Below the pieces are notes generated by a model, which was not told the DNA's origin, ran no database searches, and was given only the letters and a program-made list of their open reading frames with translations. A stretch of DNA of 64,000 nt from contig OY970201.1 in the NCBI GenBank assembly GCA_963708245.1, positions 62,001 to 126,000 of the forward strand, written 5' to 3'. Below are positions 1 to 8,976 of this stretch, one piece after another. Position 1 is the first letter of the stretch; every line of letters begins with the position of its first letter. The stretch comes from CAVYXK01 sp963708245 (lineage in GTDB: Bacteria; Pseudomonadota; Alphaproteobacteria; Acetobacterales; Acetobacteraceae). A program made the position numbers and the translations under genes.

Positions 1-560
1 GCAATGGCGCGATCATTATCGCCTTTGTCTCGGTAAGCCATACAGCGATTGGACCAAGCGAGCGCCAGGCGCGGCTCGATCCGGATCGCGGCGGTCCAGT
101 CGTCGATTGCTTTGTCGAGTTCGCTCTCTTCATAGTGTGCAACCCCGCGATTTAGCAGAGCCACCGCGTCTGCGGGGTCTATGTTGAGCGCGGTGTTGCA
201 GTCTTGCACGGCGAGGTCGCTGTGGCCGGCTTCGGTCTCCGCGAGACAGCGATGGGTGTAGGCAGGGCCGAAGGTGGGGTGAAGGTGGATGGCGGCGTCG
301 TAGTCTTGGATGGCGCGGTCGTAGTCGCCTTTGCGGTCGTAGGCTTCGCCGCGGCTGATGAGGGCCGCGACCGCATTGTCCGGTGCCAGGGCGTCACCCG
401 ATTGCAGGACCTCGCTGCAGGCCGCGATGCGCTGGTCGGGATCGGTTGCATCGGTACAGACTTGCGAGGAGGTTGGCTCCTGCGCAGTGGTGGGCAGGGC
501 CAGTGCCGGAGAGGCGAACAGGCACGCCAATGCGGACGCGAGCGCAATTACAAATGTCCT
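1..560 (-). CDS. Exported TPR-repeat protein (3' end outside the window)
   Basis: The minus-strand frame is open from about 560 to the window edge and reads as a hydrophobic signal-like leader (FVIALASALACLFASPALA) followed by at least three tetratricopeptide repeats with the usual pattern (GEAYDRKGDYDRAIQDYDAA, then ALLNRGVAHYEESELDKAID). Such proteins are periplasmic or membrane-anchored interaction scaffolds; no specific partner can be named. No ATG, GTG or TTG lies in this frame just upstream. The frame runs back into a palindromic repeat at 620-677, so the start is unresolved and a small indel near it is possible. The C-terminus is missing because the window begins inside the gene. Confidence 0.6.
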
Positions 561-619
561 GTCCCTCTGGTCGGAGATGTTGGCATATGAAGCGTGCCCC
601 TTGAGGGTGCCACAGCGGG

Positions 620-677
620 CGAGACCCTCACCCGGTTCGCTTCGCGAACCGACCTCTCCCGCAGTGCGGGAGAGGTG
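620..677. repeat. Intergenic palindromic repeat, family A, copy 1
   Basis: REP/BIME-like element made of two palindromes: an arm GGTTCGCttCGCGAACC beside CTCTCCCGCagtGCGGGAGAG, with a flanking GAGGGT/ACCCTC pair. Related copies lie at 20045-20101, 23549-23582 and 24799-24871, all at gene ends. Confidence 0.75.
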
Positions 678-715
678 GAATTGGCGCGTGCGGCTTCCCT
701 CACTTTTACCGGGGA

Positions 716-1504
716 TCATTCCTTGACTCGGTCGATGAGCGCCATTGCCGCGGCGGGCGCGCGGACCTTGGCACCGCTGATGATGTAAATGAATACAGAG
801 CGCTTTGTTTTTGGTGCGGTCTTCTTTTCGAACCGCGGCAGGTCCTCCGGGGTACCGCCTGATTCCCAGACGCGAGCGCGTTTTGCCCATTGGTCGAGCT
901 CGGGGGTGGTATAGCCGGTCTCGTTCTCTTCGCGGCTTCGCTGCAGCCGTGCATAGACGAAGTCCGCGGTCACATCGGCGATTGCAGGATAGTCATCGGA
1001 ATCGGCATAGGCCACCGCCACAGTGTGCTCGCGGAGTAACGCGACGAATTCGGGGACCAGGAAGCTTTCGTGGCGTACCTCGACGACATGGGCCAGTGGC
1101 CGTCCTCCGGCCTTGCGAGGCAGCAGCTTGAGGAAGCCGGCGATATCCTCGGGATCGAACTTCTTGAATGGTGCCAACTGCCAGAGTATGGGGCCGAGCT
1201 TCTCTCCAAGCTCCAGAACGCCGCTCTTGAAGAACCAGTCGACCGGCTCAGCGGCTTCGGCGAGCTTGCGGCTGTTGACCACGGCACGGTGACCTTTCAC
1301 CGAGAAGACGAAGTCATCCGGCGTCGCCTCGCGCCATTTCCTGAAGCTTTCCGCTGACTGGGAGCGGTAGAATGTGCCGTTGATCTCGATCGCGGTCAGA
1401 TGGCGGCTTGCGTAGTCCAGTTCGTCCGCGTGCTTGAGGCCCGCGGGGTAGAAGGCCCCGCGCCACGGCTCATAAGTCCAGCCGCCGATGCCGACGCGGA
1501 TCAT
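716..1504 (-). CDS. DUF72 (YecE-like) family protein
   Basis: 262 residues, full length for DUF72, a TIM-barrel family of unknown function found across bacteria. Visible family features are the N-terminal GIGGWTYEPWRGAFYP, the EINGTFYR strand, the DFVFSVKGHR segment and the VEVRHESF motif near the middle. The start ATG at 1504 gives the expected N-terminus directly at the first strand. It is transcribed away from the FAH hydrolase gene's 3' end, with only a dispersed repeat between. No catalytic role is established; nuclease activity has been suggested for the family but cannot be judged here. Confidence 0.85.
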   Translation of the reverse strand: MIRVGIGGWTYEPWRGAFYPAGLKHADELDYASRHLTAIEINGTFYRSQSAESFRKWREATPDDFVFSVKGHRAVVNSRKLAEAAEPVDWFFKSGVLELGEKLGPILWQLAPFKKFDPEDIAGFLKLLPRKAGGRPLAHVVEVRHESFLVPEFVALLREHTVAVAYADSDDYPAIADVTADFVYARLQRSREENETGYTTPELDQWAKRARVWESGGTPEDLPRFEKKTAPKTKRSVFIYIISGAKVRAPAAAMALIDRVKE

Positions 1505-1521
1505 TATGCATTTACCAAGTT

Positions 1522-1552
1522 GGCGGAATGCGCTTCGCTTTTCCGCCCTACG
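1522..1552. repeat. Dispersed repeat, family C, copy 1
   Basis: A 31-base element containing GCGGAATGCGCTTCGCTTTT. A copy matching at 30 of 31 bases lies in inverted orientation at 8864-8894. Both are intergenic. Confidence 0.7.
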
Positions 1553-1571
1553 CGGGGACGCGGCGCGCTGC

Positions 1572-2357
1572 TCACTGCCCCTCGCGCACCACTGGGTTGC
1601 GGAGCGTGCCGATGCCGGTGATCTCGATCTCGCAGGTGTCGCCGTGCTTCATATCTGCGGTCGCGCCTTCGGTCCCCATCCAGACCATGTCGCCGGGATA
1701 GAGCGTCAGGTATTTCGTCATGGCGACCAGGAAATCCACCACACCGAACACCATGTCATTGGTTCGGAATTCGATAAGTTCCTTGCCGTTCAGCCTCACC
1801 TTGGTGATCAGGTCATCGAGTTGCACATTGGTCTCGATCCATGGACCCATCGGCTTGAACGTATCAGTGTTCTTGGCGCGCCACAGCGTGCGGTCGGACC
1901 GTTGCCAAGTTCGTTCCGAGACATCGTTGCCAATCGTGTAGCCGAGCACCGCTGAAAGTGCGTCTTCCCTAGTCAGGTGCTTGCATTTGCGTCCGATCAC
2001 CACGACCAGCTCGCCTTCGTATTGGACCTTGTCGGTGGCATCGGCCGGGATGACGATAGGCTCGCCGTGGGCGATCAGCGCGTTGTTGGCGCGATAGCCG
2101 ATATCGGGCTGGGTCGGCAGATTGGGCGCCTGGCCGATCTTCGCGGCGACTTCTCGGACATGGCCCGCGTAGTTCATGCCGCAGGCATAGAAGGTGGGCG
2201 GAATGACGGGCGGCAGCAGCTTGGCCTGCGCGAGCGGGAGTTTCGTGGCGGTGCGCTCCCACGTGGCGAACGGAGAGCCGCGGACCGGGATCAGCTCATC
2301 GCCTTCCACGACGGCATAGGCGGGAGTGCCGGCATCGTCATATCTGGCCCAGCGCAT
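1572..2357 (-). CDS. Fumarylacetoacetate hydrolase (FAH) family protein
   Basis: 261 residues, typical for a single-domain FAH-fold hydrolase or decarboxylase. These enzymes act on acylpyruvates or 2-oxo-enol acids from aromatic-compound breakdown, using a divalent metal held by acidic residues. Visible signatures are the CGMNYAGHVRE entry motif, YEGELVVVIG (metal-binding ExE), GNDVSERTWQ and the C-terminal GDTCEIEITGIGTLRNPV. It lies 21 bases downstream of an acyl-CoA synthetase on the same strand, so the two probably form an operon for degrading a carboxylic acid. The substrate cannot be deduced. Confidence 0.88.
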   Translation of the reverse strand: MRWARYDDAGTPAYAVVEGDELIPVRGSPFATWERTATKLPLAQAKLLPPVIPPTFYACGMNYAGHVREVAAKIGQAPNLPTQPDIGYRANNALIAHGEPIVIPADATDKVQYEGELVVVIGRKCKHLTREDALSAVLGYTIGNDVSERTWQRSDRTLWRAKNTDTFKPMGPWIETNVQLDDLITKVRLNGKELIEFRTNDMVFGVVDFLVAMTKYLTLYPGDMVWMGTEGATADMKHGDTCEIEITGIGTLRNPVVREGQ

Positions 2358-2378
2358 CGTGGATCCTCCTTTTGTTTG

Positions 2379-4073
2379 TCAGGCGGTCGCCGCCTCGCGC
2401 GCACCCAGCTCGGCCGCCGTCCGCTCGCGCATGATGAATTTCTGCACCTTCCCGGTTGCCGTCAACGGGAAGTCCTCGACGAAGCGGATATGCCGGGGCA
2501 CCTTGTAATGGGCGATCTGGTCGCGGCAGAAGTCCCGGACTTCATCGGCGGTGAGCGTCTCGCCAGCACGCACCTTGATCCAGGCGGCGATTTCCTCGCC
2601 GTAGCGTGGATCGGGCACGCCGAACACCTGGATGTCCTGGATCTTCGGATGGCGGTAGAGGAATTCCTCGACTTCGCGCGGATACACGTTCTCGCCCCCG
2701 CGGATGATCATGTCCTTGATGCGGCCGACGATGTTGCAATAGCCCTCGGCATCGATCGTCGCCAGATCGCCGGTGTGCATCCATCGCGCGGCATCGATCG
2801 CTTCGCGTGTCCGTTCGGGATCGCCCCAGTATCCCAGCATCACCGGATAGCCGCGCGTGCACAGCTCCCCGGCGACGCCGCGCGGCACGATCCGTCCGTC
2901 GGCATCGACGATCTTTACCTCCACATGCGGATGGATCCGTCCGACCGTCGAGACGCGTCGTTCCAACGGGTCGTCGATCGTGGTCTGGAAACTAACTGGG
3001 CTGGTTTCGGTCATGCCGTAGGCGATGGTGATCTGCGACAGGTGCATCTCGGCGACCGCGCGTCTCATCACCTCGATCGGGCATGGGCTGCCGGCCATGA
3101 TGCCGGTGCGCAGCGACGAAAGGTCGAAGCGGCGGAACTCCGGATGCTCCATTTCGGCGATGAACATGGTCGGCACGCCGTGCAGTGCCGTGCAGCGTTC
3201 TTCCGCCACCGTCTCGAGCGTCGCCAGCGGGTCGAAACCTTCACCGGGGAAGACCATCGCGGCGCCATGGGTCGTGCAGGCCAGATTGCCCAGCACCATG
3301 CCGAAGCAGTGATAGAGCGGCACGGGGATGCACAGCTTGTCCTCGGGCGTCAGCTTCATCGCCTCGCCGATGAAGAAGCCGTTGTTGAGGATGTTGTGAT
3401 GCGTGAGCGTCGCGCCTTTCGGCGCGCCGGTGGTTCCTGAGGTGAACTGGATGTTGATGGCGTCGTCGAATTGCAGCTTGCGGGCCAGTTCCGCCAGTCG
3501 CGCGCGGTGCGGCGCGGCGCCCAGGCCGGCCACGTCGGCGAATGGGATCGTCCCCGATGCCGGCTCGGGTCCGATCTGGAGCACCATGCGAAGCTCGGGC
3601 AGCCGCTCCGCGGCCAAGTGTGCGGGCCGGGAGGAGCGCAGTTCCGGAGCCAGCGTGTTGATCATTCCGATATAGTTGCTGGTCTTGAACGCCGTGGCGG
3701 TGATCAGGGCGCGGCAGCCGACCTTGTTGAGTGCGTATTCGAGCTCGGTCAGTCGATAGGCGGGATTGATGTTCACCAGCACCAGCCCGGCTTTAGCGGT
3801 GGCGAATTGCGTCAGCACCCATTCGGCGTTGTTTGGCGACCAGATGCCGACCCGATGGCCGGGCTCCAGCCCAAGCGCGAGTAGGCCGGCGGCCAGCGCA
3901 TCGACCCTTTCGCCCACCTCGCGATAGGTCCAGCGGACGCCCTGCTGGCGCACGACCAAGGCAGGCCGATCGGCCCAGGTGGCGACGGCGCGGTCGAAGC
4001 TTGTGCCGATCGTCTCGCCGATCAGAGGGACGGCGGATGCGCCATGTACGTAGCTGAGCGCGACGTCGGACAT
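2379..4073 (-). CDS. AMP-binding acyl-CoA synthetase
   Basis: 564 residues, class I adenylate-forming family, which activates a carboxylic acid with ATP and joins it to CoA. The phosphate-binding loop TSGTTGAPKGATLTHHN lies near residues 210-226. Further signatures are the AYGMTETSP motif, the GYWGDPERTREA/MHTGDLA region and the C-terminal hinge with GRIKDMIIRGGENVYP and the catalytic lysine region TGKVQKF. It resembles medium/long-chain or FadD-type ligases acting on fatty or aromatic acids. The FAH hydrolase follows after 21 bases. Substrate unknown. Confidence 0.9.
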   Translation of the reverse strand: MSDVALSYVHGASAVPLIGETIGTSFDRAVATWADRPALVVRQQGVRWTYREVGERVDALAAGLLALGLEPGHRVGIWSPNNAEWVLTQFATAKAGLVLVNINPAYRLTELEYALNKVGCRALITATAFKTSNYIGMINTLAPELRSSRPAHLAAERLPELRMVLQIGPEPASGTIPFADVAGLGAAPHRARLAELARKLQFDDAINIQFTSGTTGAPKGATLTHHNILNNGFFIGEAMKLTPEDKLCIPVPLYHCFGMVLGNLACTTHGAAMVFPGEGFDPLATLETVAEERCTALHGVPTMFIAEMEHPEFRRFDLSSLRTGIMAGSPCPIEVMRRAVAEMHLSQITIAYGMTETSPVSFQTTIDDPLERRVSTVGRIHPHVEVKIVDADGRIVPRGVAGELCTRGYPVMLGYWGDPERTREAIDAARWMHTGDLATIDAEGYCNIVGRIKDMIIRGGENVYPREVEEFLYRHPKIQDIQVFGVPDPRYGEEIAAWIKVRAGETLTADEVRDFCRDQIAHYKVPRHIRFVEDFPLTATGKVQKFIMRERTAAELGAREAATA

Positions 4074-4140
4074 TTCGACCTCCCTCGGTGGGCGGGGACG
4101 AGCCGCCTAGTAGGGCGGTTATAGCAGATTGGTGGATTGC

Positions 4141-4172
4141 TACCCCGGCCCCCTCCCGCAAGGGGAGGGGAG
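4141..4172. repeat. Dispersed GC-rich repeat, family B, copy 1
   Basis: Contains CCCGGCCCCCTCCCGCAAGG followed by GGAGGGGAG, an imperfect hairpin just after the chvG stop codon. A related copy lies at 28396-28431. It may also act as a transcription stop for chvG. Confidence 0.55.
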
Positions 4173-4173
4173 T

Positions 4174-5862
4174 TCAGGCTGCTGGCAGCTTGACGATGAA
4201 TCGGGCGCCCAGGACGCGTCCTTCGGCATCCGTGCGGTTCTCGGCCGTAAGATGCCCGCGCAGGGCCTCGGCGATCTGCCGGCTGATCGACAGGCCGAGC
4301 CCGGAGTGTTGTCCGAAACGCTCGTCCTTCGGCCGTTCGGAATAGAAGCGGTCGAAGATCCGCTCGAGCTTGCCTTCCGGGATACCGGGTCCTTCGTCGT
4401 CGATGACGACCTCTATCGTCGCCCCGTTCTGGCGCGCGACGATATGGATCCGACCCTTCGGCGGGCTGAACAATTCTGCGTTGTTGATAATGTTGCGGAA
4501 CACCTGGACCAGGCGATCCTCGACACCGCGGACGGTCAATCCGGCGGCTGGCGCATCGAGATCGATCCACGGATCGGCCTCGCCACGGGTCGCGTCGTGC
4601 AGCCCTTTCAGCGCATCCAGGATGGGTGCGATATCGACCCGCTCGGTCACGACGCGCGACAGTTCGGCGTCCACGCGGGACGCATCCGACACGTCGCTGA
4701 TCAGCCGGTTCAGGCGGGTCACGTCGTCGGTGACGATGGCGAGAAGTTGCTTCTGGCGGGTTGGGTCCTCGATCCGGCGCAGCGTCTCGATGGCACTACG
4801 GATCGACGACAGCGGGTTCTTGATCTCGTGCGCCACATCGGCGGCGAAGCGTTCGATCGCGTCCATCCGATGCCACAGCGCCGCGGCCGAATCGGCGAGC
4901 GCCACGGCCAGCGCGCCGACCTCGTCGCGGCGTGCCAGCAGGGAGCGTGGAACGCTGCCGGTACGCCCCTGCCCTTCCCGCATCTCCGCGGCGGCCCCGG
5001 CAAGCCTCAGGATCGGCCGGGCGATGGTCAGCGACAGGTACCACGACAACAGCACCGTCAACGCCAGCGCGAGGGTGAACAGGCCGAGAATCGACATGCG
5101 CACGGCGAACAGGCTCGCGTCCACCTCGCGCGCCTCGCGAGTCAGCAGGATGATGCCGACAGTGTGGCGATTCTGCTCGATCGGCTCGGCGACGGTCACC
5201 AGCAGCCGGTTGTCGCGGGTACGACGGATATACGGGGGCATCTCCCGGCTCTGGTCGGAACTCGACAGTTGCAGCTCTTCCTTGACGTCGGGCTGCCATT
5301 CCGGCCCTGCCCCCCCGGGCGTCAGATCGGCACGGGGCGTCTGATACGGCAGCAGTGACAGCACCTTGTCGGACACCCAGCCGATCGCGCCGACCACCGG
5401 GCCGTGGTTGATGGCGGGCGGCAGCGCCCCGGTATCGGAGGGCCCGTTGGCGCCGTTAGCGGCTGCCGAATCGGCGATCACTGTTCCGTCCGGCGCATAG
5501 ACCTTTGCCTGGGCGTCCGGGGTCGGCGCGGTGACCCGGTACAGCAACGGGCGGACGATCTCGGGCACCAGCTTGGGATCAGCGGGATTGCTGGCGTTGA
5601 CGGCACTTTGTGCGAGTGCGGCGGCATAAATCTTGGCTTGCTCGCGCAGGGCGAGCACTTCGGCTTCCAGAAGGCCGTTCTGATACTGGTCCAGATACAG
5701 CAGCGCAGCGAGCAACAAGACGAGCGGGAGCAGGTTGACCAGGAGGATGCGCCGGAGCATCGGCGGCACCCAGCGCCGCCGGCCGATGGCGCCGACGCTC
5801 CGATCCTCCGCTCGGGACAATCGCTCTGCCGACGGGCGTCCCCTGAGCGGGAGCTGCAGCAA
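4174..5862 (-). CDS. chvG: ChvG-type sensor histidine kinase
   Basis: 562 residues. It is the membrane sensor of the ChvG/ChvI (ExoS) system, which in alphaproteobacteria responds to acid or envelope stress. TM1 spans about residues 39-57, followed by a periplasmic stimulus-sensing region of about 200 residues, TM2 (LGLFTLALALTVLLSWYLSL), HAMP, the H-box AHEIKNPLSSIR with the phospho-accepting His at residue 345, the N-box IINNAELF and the G-box DEGPGIPEGKLERIFDRF. The gene follows chvI by two bases, the usual order. The hprK/PTS genes that often follow in alphaproteobacteria are absent here. Confidence 0.9.
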   Translation of the reverse strand: MLQLPLRGRPSAERLSRAEDRSVGAIGRRRWVPPMLRRILLVNLLPLVLLLAALLYLDQYQNGLLEAEVLALREQAKIYAAALAQSAVNASNPADPKLVPEIVRPLLYRVTAPTPDAQAKVYAPDGTVIADSAAANGANGPSDTGALPPAINHGPVVGAIGWVSDKVLSLLPYQTPRADLTPGGAGPEWQPDVKEELQLSSSDQSREMPPYIRRTRDNRLLVTVAEPIEQNRHTVGIILLTREAREVDASLFAVRMSILGLFTLALALTVLLSWYLSLTIARPILRLAGAAAEMREGQGRTGSVPRSLLARRDEVGALAVALADSAAALWHRMDAIERFAADVAHEIKNPLSSIRSAIETLRRIEDPTRQKQLLAIVTDDVTRLNRLISDVSDASRVDAELSRVVTERVDIAPILDALKGLHDATRGEADPWIDLDAPAAGLTVRGVEDRLVQVFRNIINNAELFSPPKGRIHIVARQNGATIEVVIDDEGPGIPEGKLERIFDRFYSERPKDERFGQHSGLGLSISRQIAEALRGHLTAENRTDAEGRVLGARFIVKLPAA

Positions 5863-5864
5863 AA

Positions 5865-6566
5865 TCAGTGTTCCTTGTAGCGGTAGCCGATCCCATACAG
5901 GGTTTCGATATGGTTGAAGCTATCGTCGCCGGTACGGAATTTCTTGCGGATGCGCTTCACGTGGCTGTCGATGGTACGGTCATCGACATAGATGTTATCG
6001 CCATAGGCGGCGTCGATAAGCTGGTCGCGGCTTTTCACCATGCCCGGCCGCGCCGCGAGCGCTTTGACCAACAGGAATTCGGTGACCGTGAGCTGGATGT
6101 CCTGACCCTTCCAGGTGCATTGGTGCTTGGTCTCGTCCAGCGTCAGGTCGCCGCGGACGATCACTCCGCCGGGGGCTGCGCCGGAGCCCTCCGCGCGCGA
6201 CGCCTCGTTGCGGCGCAGCAAGGCGCGGATCCGCTCGATCAACAGACGCTGGCTGAACGGCTTTGTGATGTAGTCGTCGGCGCCGAGGCGCAGCCCCATC
6301 AGCTCATCGACCTCCTCGTCCTTCGAGGTAAGGAAGATCACCGGCATGCTGCTGCGCTGGCGCAGCCGCTGGAGCAGTTCCATCCCGTCCATCCGAGGCA
6401 TCTTGATGTCCAGGACGGCCAGATCGACTGGGCGCGAGGTCAGCCCCTGCAGTGCCGTCTCGCCGTCGGTGTAGGTGCGAACCTGGAATCCCTCCTGCTC
6501 CAGTGTCATTGAGATGCTGGTCAGGATATTGCGGTCATCATCGACCAGGGCGATGGTCTGCTTCAT
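5865..6566 (-). CDS. chvI: ChvI-type response regulator (OmpR family)
   Basis: 233 residues from the ATG at 6566; a longer frame exists, but this start gives the canonical MKQTIALVDDD. The receiver domain spans residues 1-120 with acidic residues DDD near 9-11, phospho-acceptor Asp53 in LAVLDIKMPRMDG and the conserved Lys in TKPF. The C-terminal winged-helix DNA-binding domain (LTLDETKHQCTWKGQDIQLT to VDDRTIDSHVKRIRKKF) is complete. It partners the downstream kinase. Upstream it is divergent from a methyltransferase, with 83 bases between the starts. Confidence 0.92.
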   Translation of the reverse strand: MKQTIALVDDDRNILTSISMTLEQEGFQVRTYTDGETALQGLTSRPVDLAVLDIKMPRMDGMELLQRLRQRSSMPVIFLTSKDEEVDELMGLRLGADDYITKPFSQRLLIERIRALLRRNEASRAEGSGAAPGGVIVRGDLTLDETKHQCTWKGQDIQLTVTEFLLVKALAARPGMVKSRDQLIDAAYGDNIYVDDRTIDSHVKRIRKKFRTGDDSFNHIETLYGIGYRYKEH

Positions 6567-6649
6567 TGGGTTGCATCCTTCGGAGCCATTGAGGCGAGCC
6601 GCGTTGGAAGAACATTGTGGGCGCATTGTGGACGATAGGCGAACACATT

Positions 6650-7450
6650 ATGGCGACAGAGACGCGATTCCAGCCCGGGCGTTTCCGCTCCGCCGCGGCG
6701 CATTACCAAGCGGGACGACCGGGCTACGCCCCGTTGCTGATCCGCCGCGTGGCGCGGCTGTGCGGGCTTTCGCCTACGTCGCGCGTGCTTGATCTCGGCT
6801 GCGGCCCAGGCCTCTTGGCGGTCGCTTTCGCCCCGCTCGCCGCCGAGGTGGTGGCGATGGACCCCGAGCCCGAAATGCTGACGAAGGTGGCGGAGCAGGG
6901 GGTGCCGAATGTGACGCCCCGGCTGGGCAGTTCATATGACCTCGGGCCGGGGCTGGGCCGGTTTCGGCTGACGACGATGGGACGGTCGTTTCACTGGATG
7001 GATCGCGCCGACACGCTGCAGCGGCTGGACGAGCTGCTGGAGCCCGGCGGAGCGGTGGCGCTGTTCGACACGATCCATCCGGAGGTGCCGGACAATGCGT
7101 GGGCCGCGGAGTTCAAGGAATTGCGCCGTCGCTATACCGATGACGATCTCCCGCGGGCGCGGCATCGATCCCCCGGCTGGGCTAGGCATGAGGCGATGCT
7201 GCTGGACTCGCCGTTTCGCCAAGTCGAGATCGCCGCAGTGATTGAGCATCGCCGTGTGCCGGCGGAGTCGCTGGTCGACCGCGCGCTGTCCATGTCCAGC
7301 ACCTCGCCGGTACGGGTGGGCGAGCGGATCGAGGCTTTCACAAAAGAGATCGCGACCTTGGCCACATCCTGGGCGGTGGACGGCGTGCTTACCGAAGTGG
7401 TCGAATCGCGCGCGCTGATCGCGTTCCGGCCGGGAGAGCAGCCGCTATGA
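6650..7450 (+). CDS. Class I SAM-dependent methyltransferase
   Basis: 266 residues from the ATG at 6650. The Rossmann-type SAM-binding motif VLDLGCGPGLLAVAFAPLA lies near residue 50, followed by the acidic loop VVAMDPEPEMLTKV and the post-motif GRSFHWMDR. This matches the Methyltransf_11 group acting on small molecules, but the substrate is unknown. Its stop overlaps the start of the next gene (ATGA at 7447), so the two are translationally coupled. An upstream in-frame ATG at 6617 is less likely because it runs toward the divergent chvI promoter region. Confidence 0.85.
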   Translation: MATETRFQPGRFRSAAAHYQAGRPGYAPLLIRRVARLCGLSPTSRVLDLGCGPGLLAVAFAPLAAEVVAMDPEPEMLTKVAEQGVPNVTPRLGSSYDLGPGLGRFRLTTMGRSFHWMDRADTLQRLDELLEPGGAVALFDTIHPEVPDNAWAAEFKELRRRYTDDDLPRARHRSPGWARHEAMLLDSPFRQVEIAAVIEHRRVPAESLVDRALSMSSTSPVRVGERIEAFTKEIATLATSWAVDGVLTEVVESRALIAFRPGEQPL

Positions 7451-8115
7451 GCGGCAGCATGGCCTGGGCCGCCCGCAAGCTGGTGCGGGCGGCGCGCTCG
7501 GGGACGCTGGCTACTGTCATGCAGGGGCAGCCCTTCGCGTCCTTGGTCACCCCGGCGACGGCGCCCGATCTGTCGGTGCTGCTGCTTTTGTCGGACCTGT
7601 CGGAGCACACGCGGCATCTGCGGGAGGACCCGCGCTGCGCGGTCCTGGTGGCCGGTACGCCGGAAAGCGCCAACCCGCAGACCACGCCGCGCGTCACGCT
7701 GACCGGCCGGGCCGAGCCGATCGACAACCAGGCGTTCCGTGCCCGCTACCTGGCGGTGCACCCCTATGCCGCGCTCTATGCGGATTTCGGCGATTTCCAT
7801 TTTTGGCGAATGCGTCTCGAGGCGGCGCTCTTCGTCGGTGGCTTTGGCCGGGCGGCCCGGCTCGGTGCCGGCAGGCTGGCGCTCGATCCCGCAGCCGTGG
7901 CGGCGATTGCCGAAGCGGAGGCCGCGATCATCGGGGAGTTCAACGAGAGGCATCCGGAGGCGTTGGCGCGCATCGCCGGAGAACCGGGAGACTGGCGCCT
8001 GGTGACGGTCGATGTGGATGGCTGCGACCTCGGGGCGGGCGAGAGGGTGATCCGTGTTGATTGGCCCGCTCCCGTCGCGAGTGCCGCGGATGTGCGGCGG
8101 GAGCTGGCGGGATAG
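7447..8115 (+). CDS. HugZ-like pyridoxamine 5'-phosphate oxidase-fold protein
   Basis: 222 residues. The N-terminal split-barrel PNPOx fold (AARSGTLATVMQGQPFASLV, then LSEHTRHLREDPRCAVLV) is followed by a C-terminal DUF2470-type domain (AIIGEFNERHPEALARIAGEPGDWRLVTVDVDGCDL). This architecture is that of HugZ/HutZ heme-utilization proteins. The family binds flavin or heme; whether this one degrades heme cannot be told. It is coupled to the methyltransferase by a four-base overlap. Confidence 0.82.
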   Translation: MSGSMAWAARKLVRAARSGTLATVMQGQPFASLVTPATAPDLSVLLLLSDLSEHTRHLREDPRCAVLVAGTPESANPQTTPRVTLTGRAEPIDNQAFRARYLAVHPYAALYADFGDFHFWRMRLEAALFVGGFGRAARLGAGRLALDPAAVAAIAEAEAAIIGEFNERHPEALARIAGEPGDWRLVTVDVDGCDLGAGERVIRVDWPAPVASAADVRRELAG

Positions 8116-8233
8116 CGTCACAACTTGAGGTGTCGCCTCGACCCGAAGCTGCCGTTCGTGAGGATTGAGGCGAACGGCATGATCTAGGGGAAGCGGACGT
8201 TCATATCCCGACAGTTGATGGAAAGCGGATCGA

Positions 8234-8247
8234 TTGATCTAAATCAA
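8234..8247 (+). promoter_or_regulatory. FNR/FixK-type binding site
   Basis: TTGATCTAAATCAA is a perfect match to the FNR/FixK consensus TTGAT-N4-ATCAA. Its centre is about 63 bases before the ATG at 8304. A class II promoter (site at -41.5) would start near 8282, leaving a leader of about 22 bases that includes the AGGAG ribosome site at 8292. Confidence 0.82.
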
Positions 8248-8303
8248 TGACTCCTCCAGCCTTGTGCGTCCCGGCTGTTCGGCCGGTGGGCAGGAGTAGG
8301 ACA

Positions 8304-8492
8304 ATGCTGAGCGAGATGTGGAGGTCTTTCGTCAGAAGGTACATCGTTTACGATATTCCGGACGAAATGGCCGCTTGCTTCGATTGTGATGCGGTGCGGT
8401 GTCCTGACGAAAAATACGAAACCTGCCCCAATCGCTTAGCTCAAGCCGCTGCGTTGAGAGCTGCGCGAACGGCCGAGCCCACTGAAAGCTGA
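8304..8492 (+). CDS. Small Cys-motif protein under an FNR/FixK box
   Basis: 62 residues from the ATG at 8304, preceded by CAGGAG at a good distance. An earlier in-frame ATG at 8247 overlaps the FNR box and is rejected. The protein holds four cysteines in a compact pattern, CFDCDAVRC then YETC, which could bind a metal or Fe-S cluster; the N-terminus is WRSFVRRYIVYDIPDEM. Similar small Cys-containing proteins occur in FixK-type regulons of alphaproteobacteria, but no function is known to me. It stands alone, 130 bases downstream of the HugZ-like gene. Confidence 0.65.
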   Translation: MLSEMWRSFVRRYIVYDIPDEMAACFDCDAVRCPDEKYETCPNRLAQAAALRAARTAEPTES

Positions 8493-8976
8493 TCCTTGCG
8501 CGCCGGTACCGGCGAGGGACGCAGGCGGCGCCACGTCATGTGGTCGCCGATCCGGGCAGGCTCACGTCACCTCGTCCGGTCGGCACAAATAATACGGACT
8601 ACTGCGCGTCACCACGCCGCCCGCCGCCAATAATGCGACGACCCTGGTGTCGCGAGCCTGTTGGTGGCAGACCAAGTCCGGCGACCTATGTTGTGCCTTG
8701 GTGCCCCGTCATTGATTTTGCCGCGGATTTCCGAATCGGATTGGCAGTTCACCACCGCCGACGCCCGCATTAAGCTGAAGAGGCTGGACCCCGCAGGATG
8801 AACAACTCAGGGCATTAGGAAAGTAATGCCAACCGCCCTTGCGGCTGAGTCGCCATGCGCTCCGGTAGGGCGGAAAAGCGAAGCGCATTCCGCCGCCCTT
8901 CGCCGTGCAAGGGTCAACATCAAAGGCGCCTGATATAAAGCTCAGCTCACCATGGCGGCGAGACCGCAGCGATGCA
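8493..8976. other. 484-base gene-free stretch
   Basis: No convincing coding frame or RNA gene seen. It contains one copy of dispersed repeat family C (8864-8894) and otherwise GC-rich unique sequence between two convergent units. Confidence 0.5.
8864..8894. repeat. Dispersed repeat, family C, copy 2
   Basis: Inverted copy of the 31-base element at 1522-1552, differing at one base. Confidence 0.7.

Noticed and set aside
1977..3440. 487-codon plus-strand frame opposite the acyl-CoA synthetase
   Set aside because: Shadow of a strongly conserved gene on the other strand; His/Arg/Asp-rich composition typical of antisense frames in GC-rich DNA.
4129..5358. 409-codon plus-strand frame opposite chvG
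   Set aside because: Antisense shadow; no family features and chvG is unambiguous.
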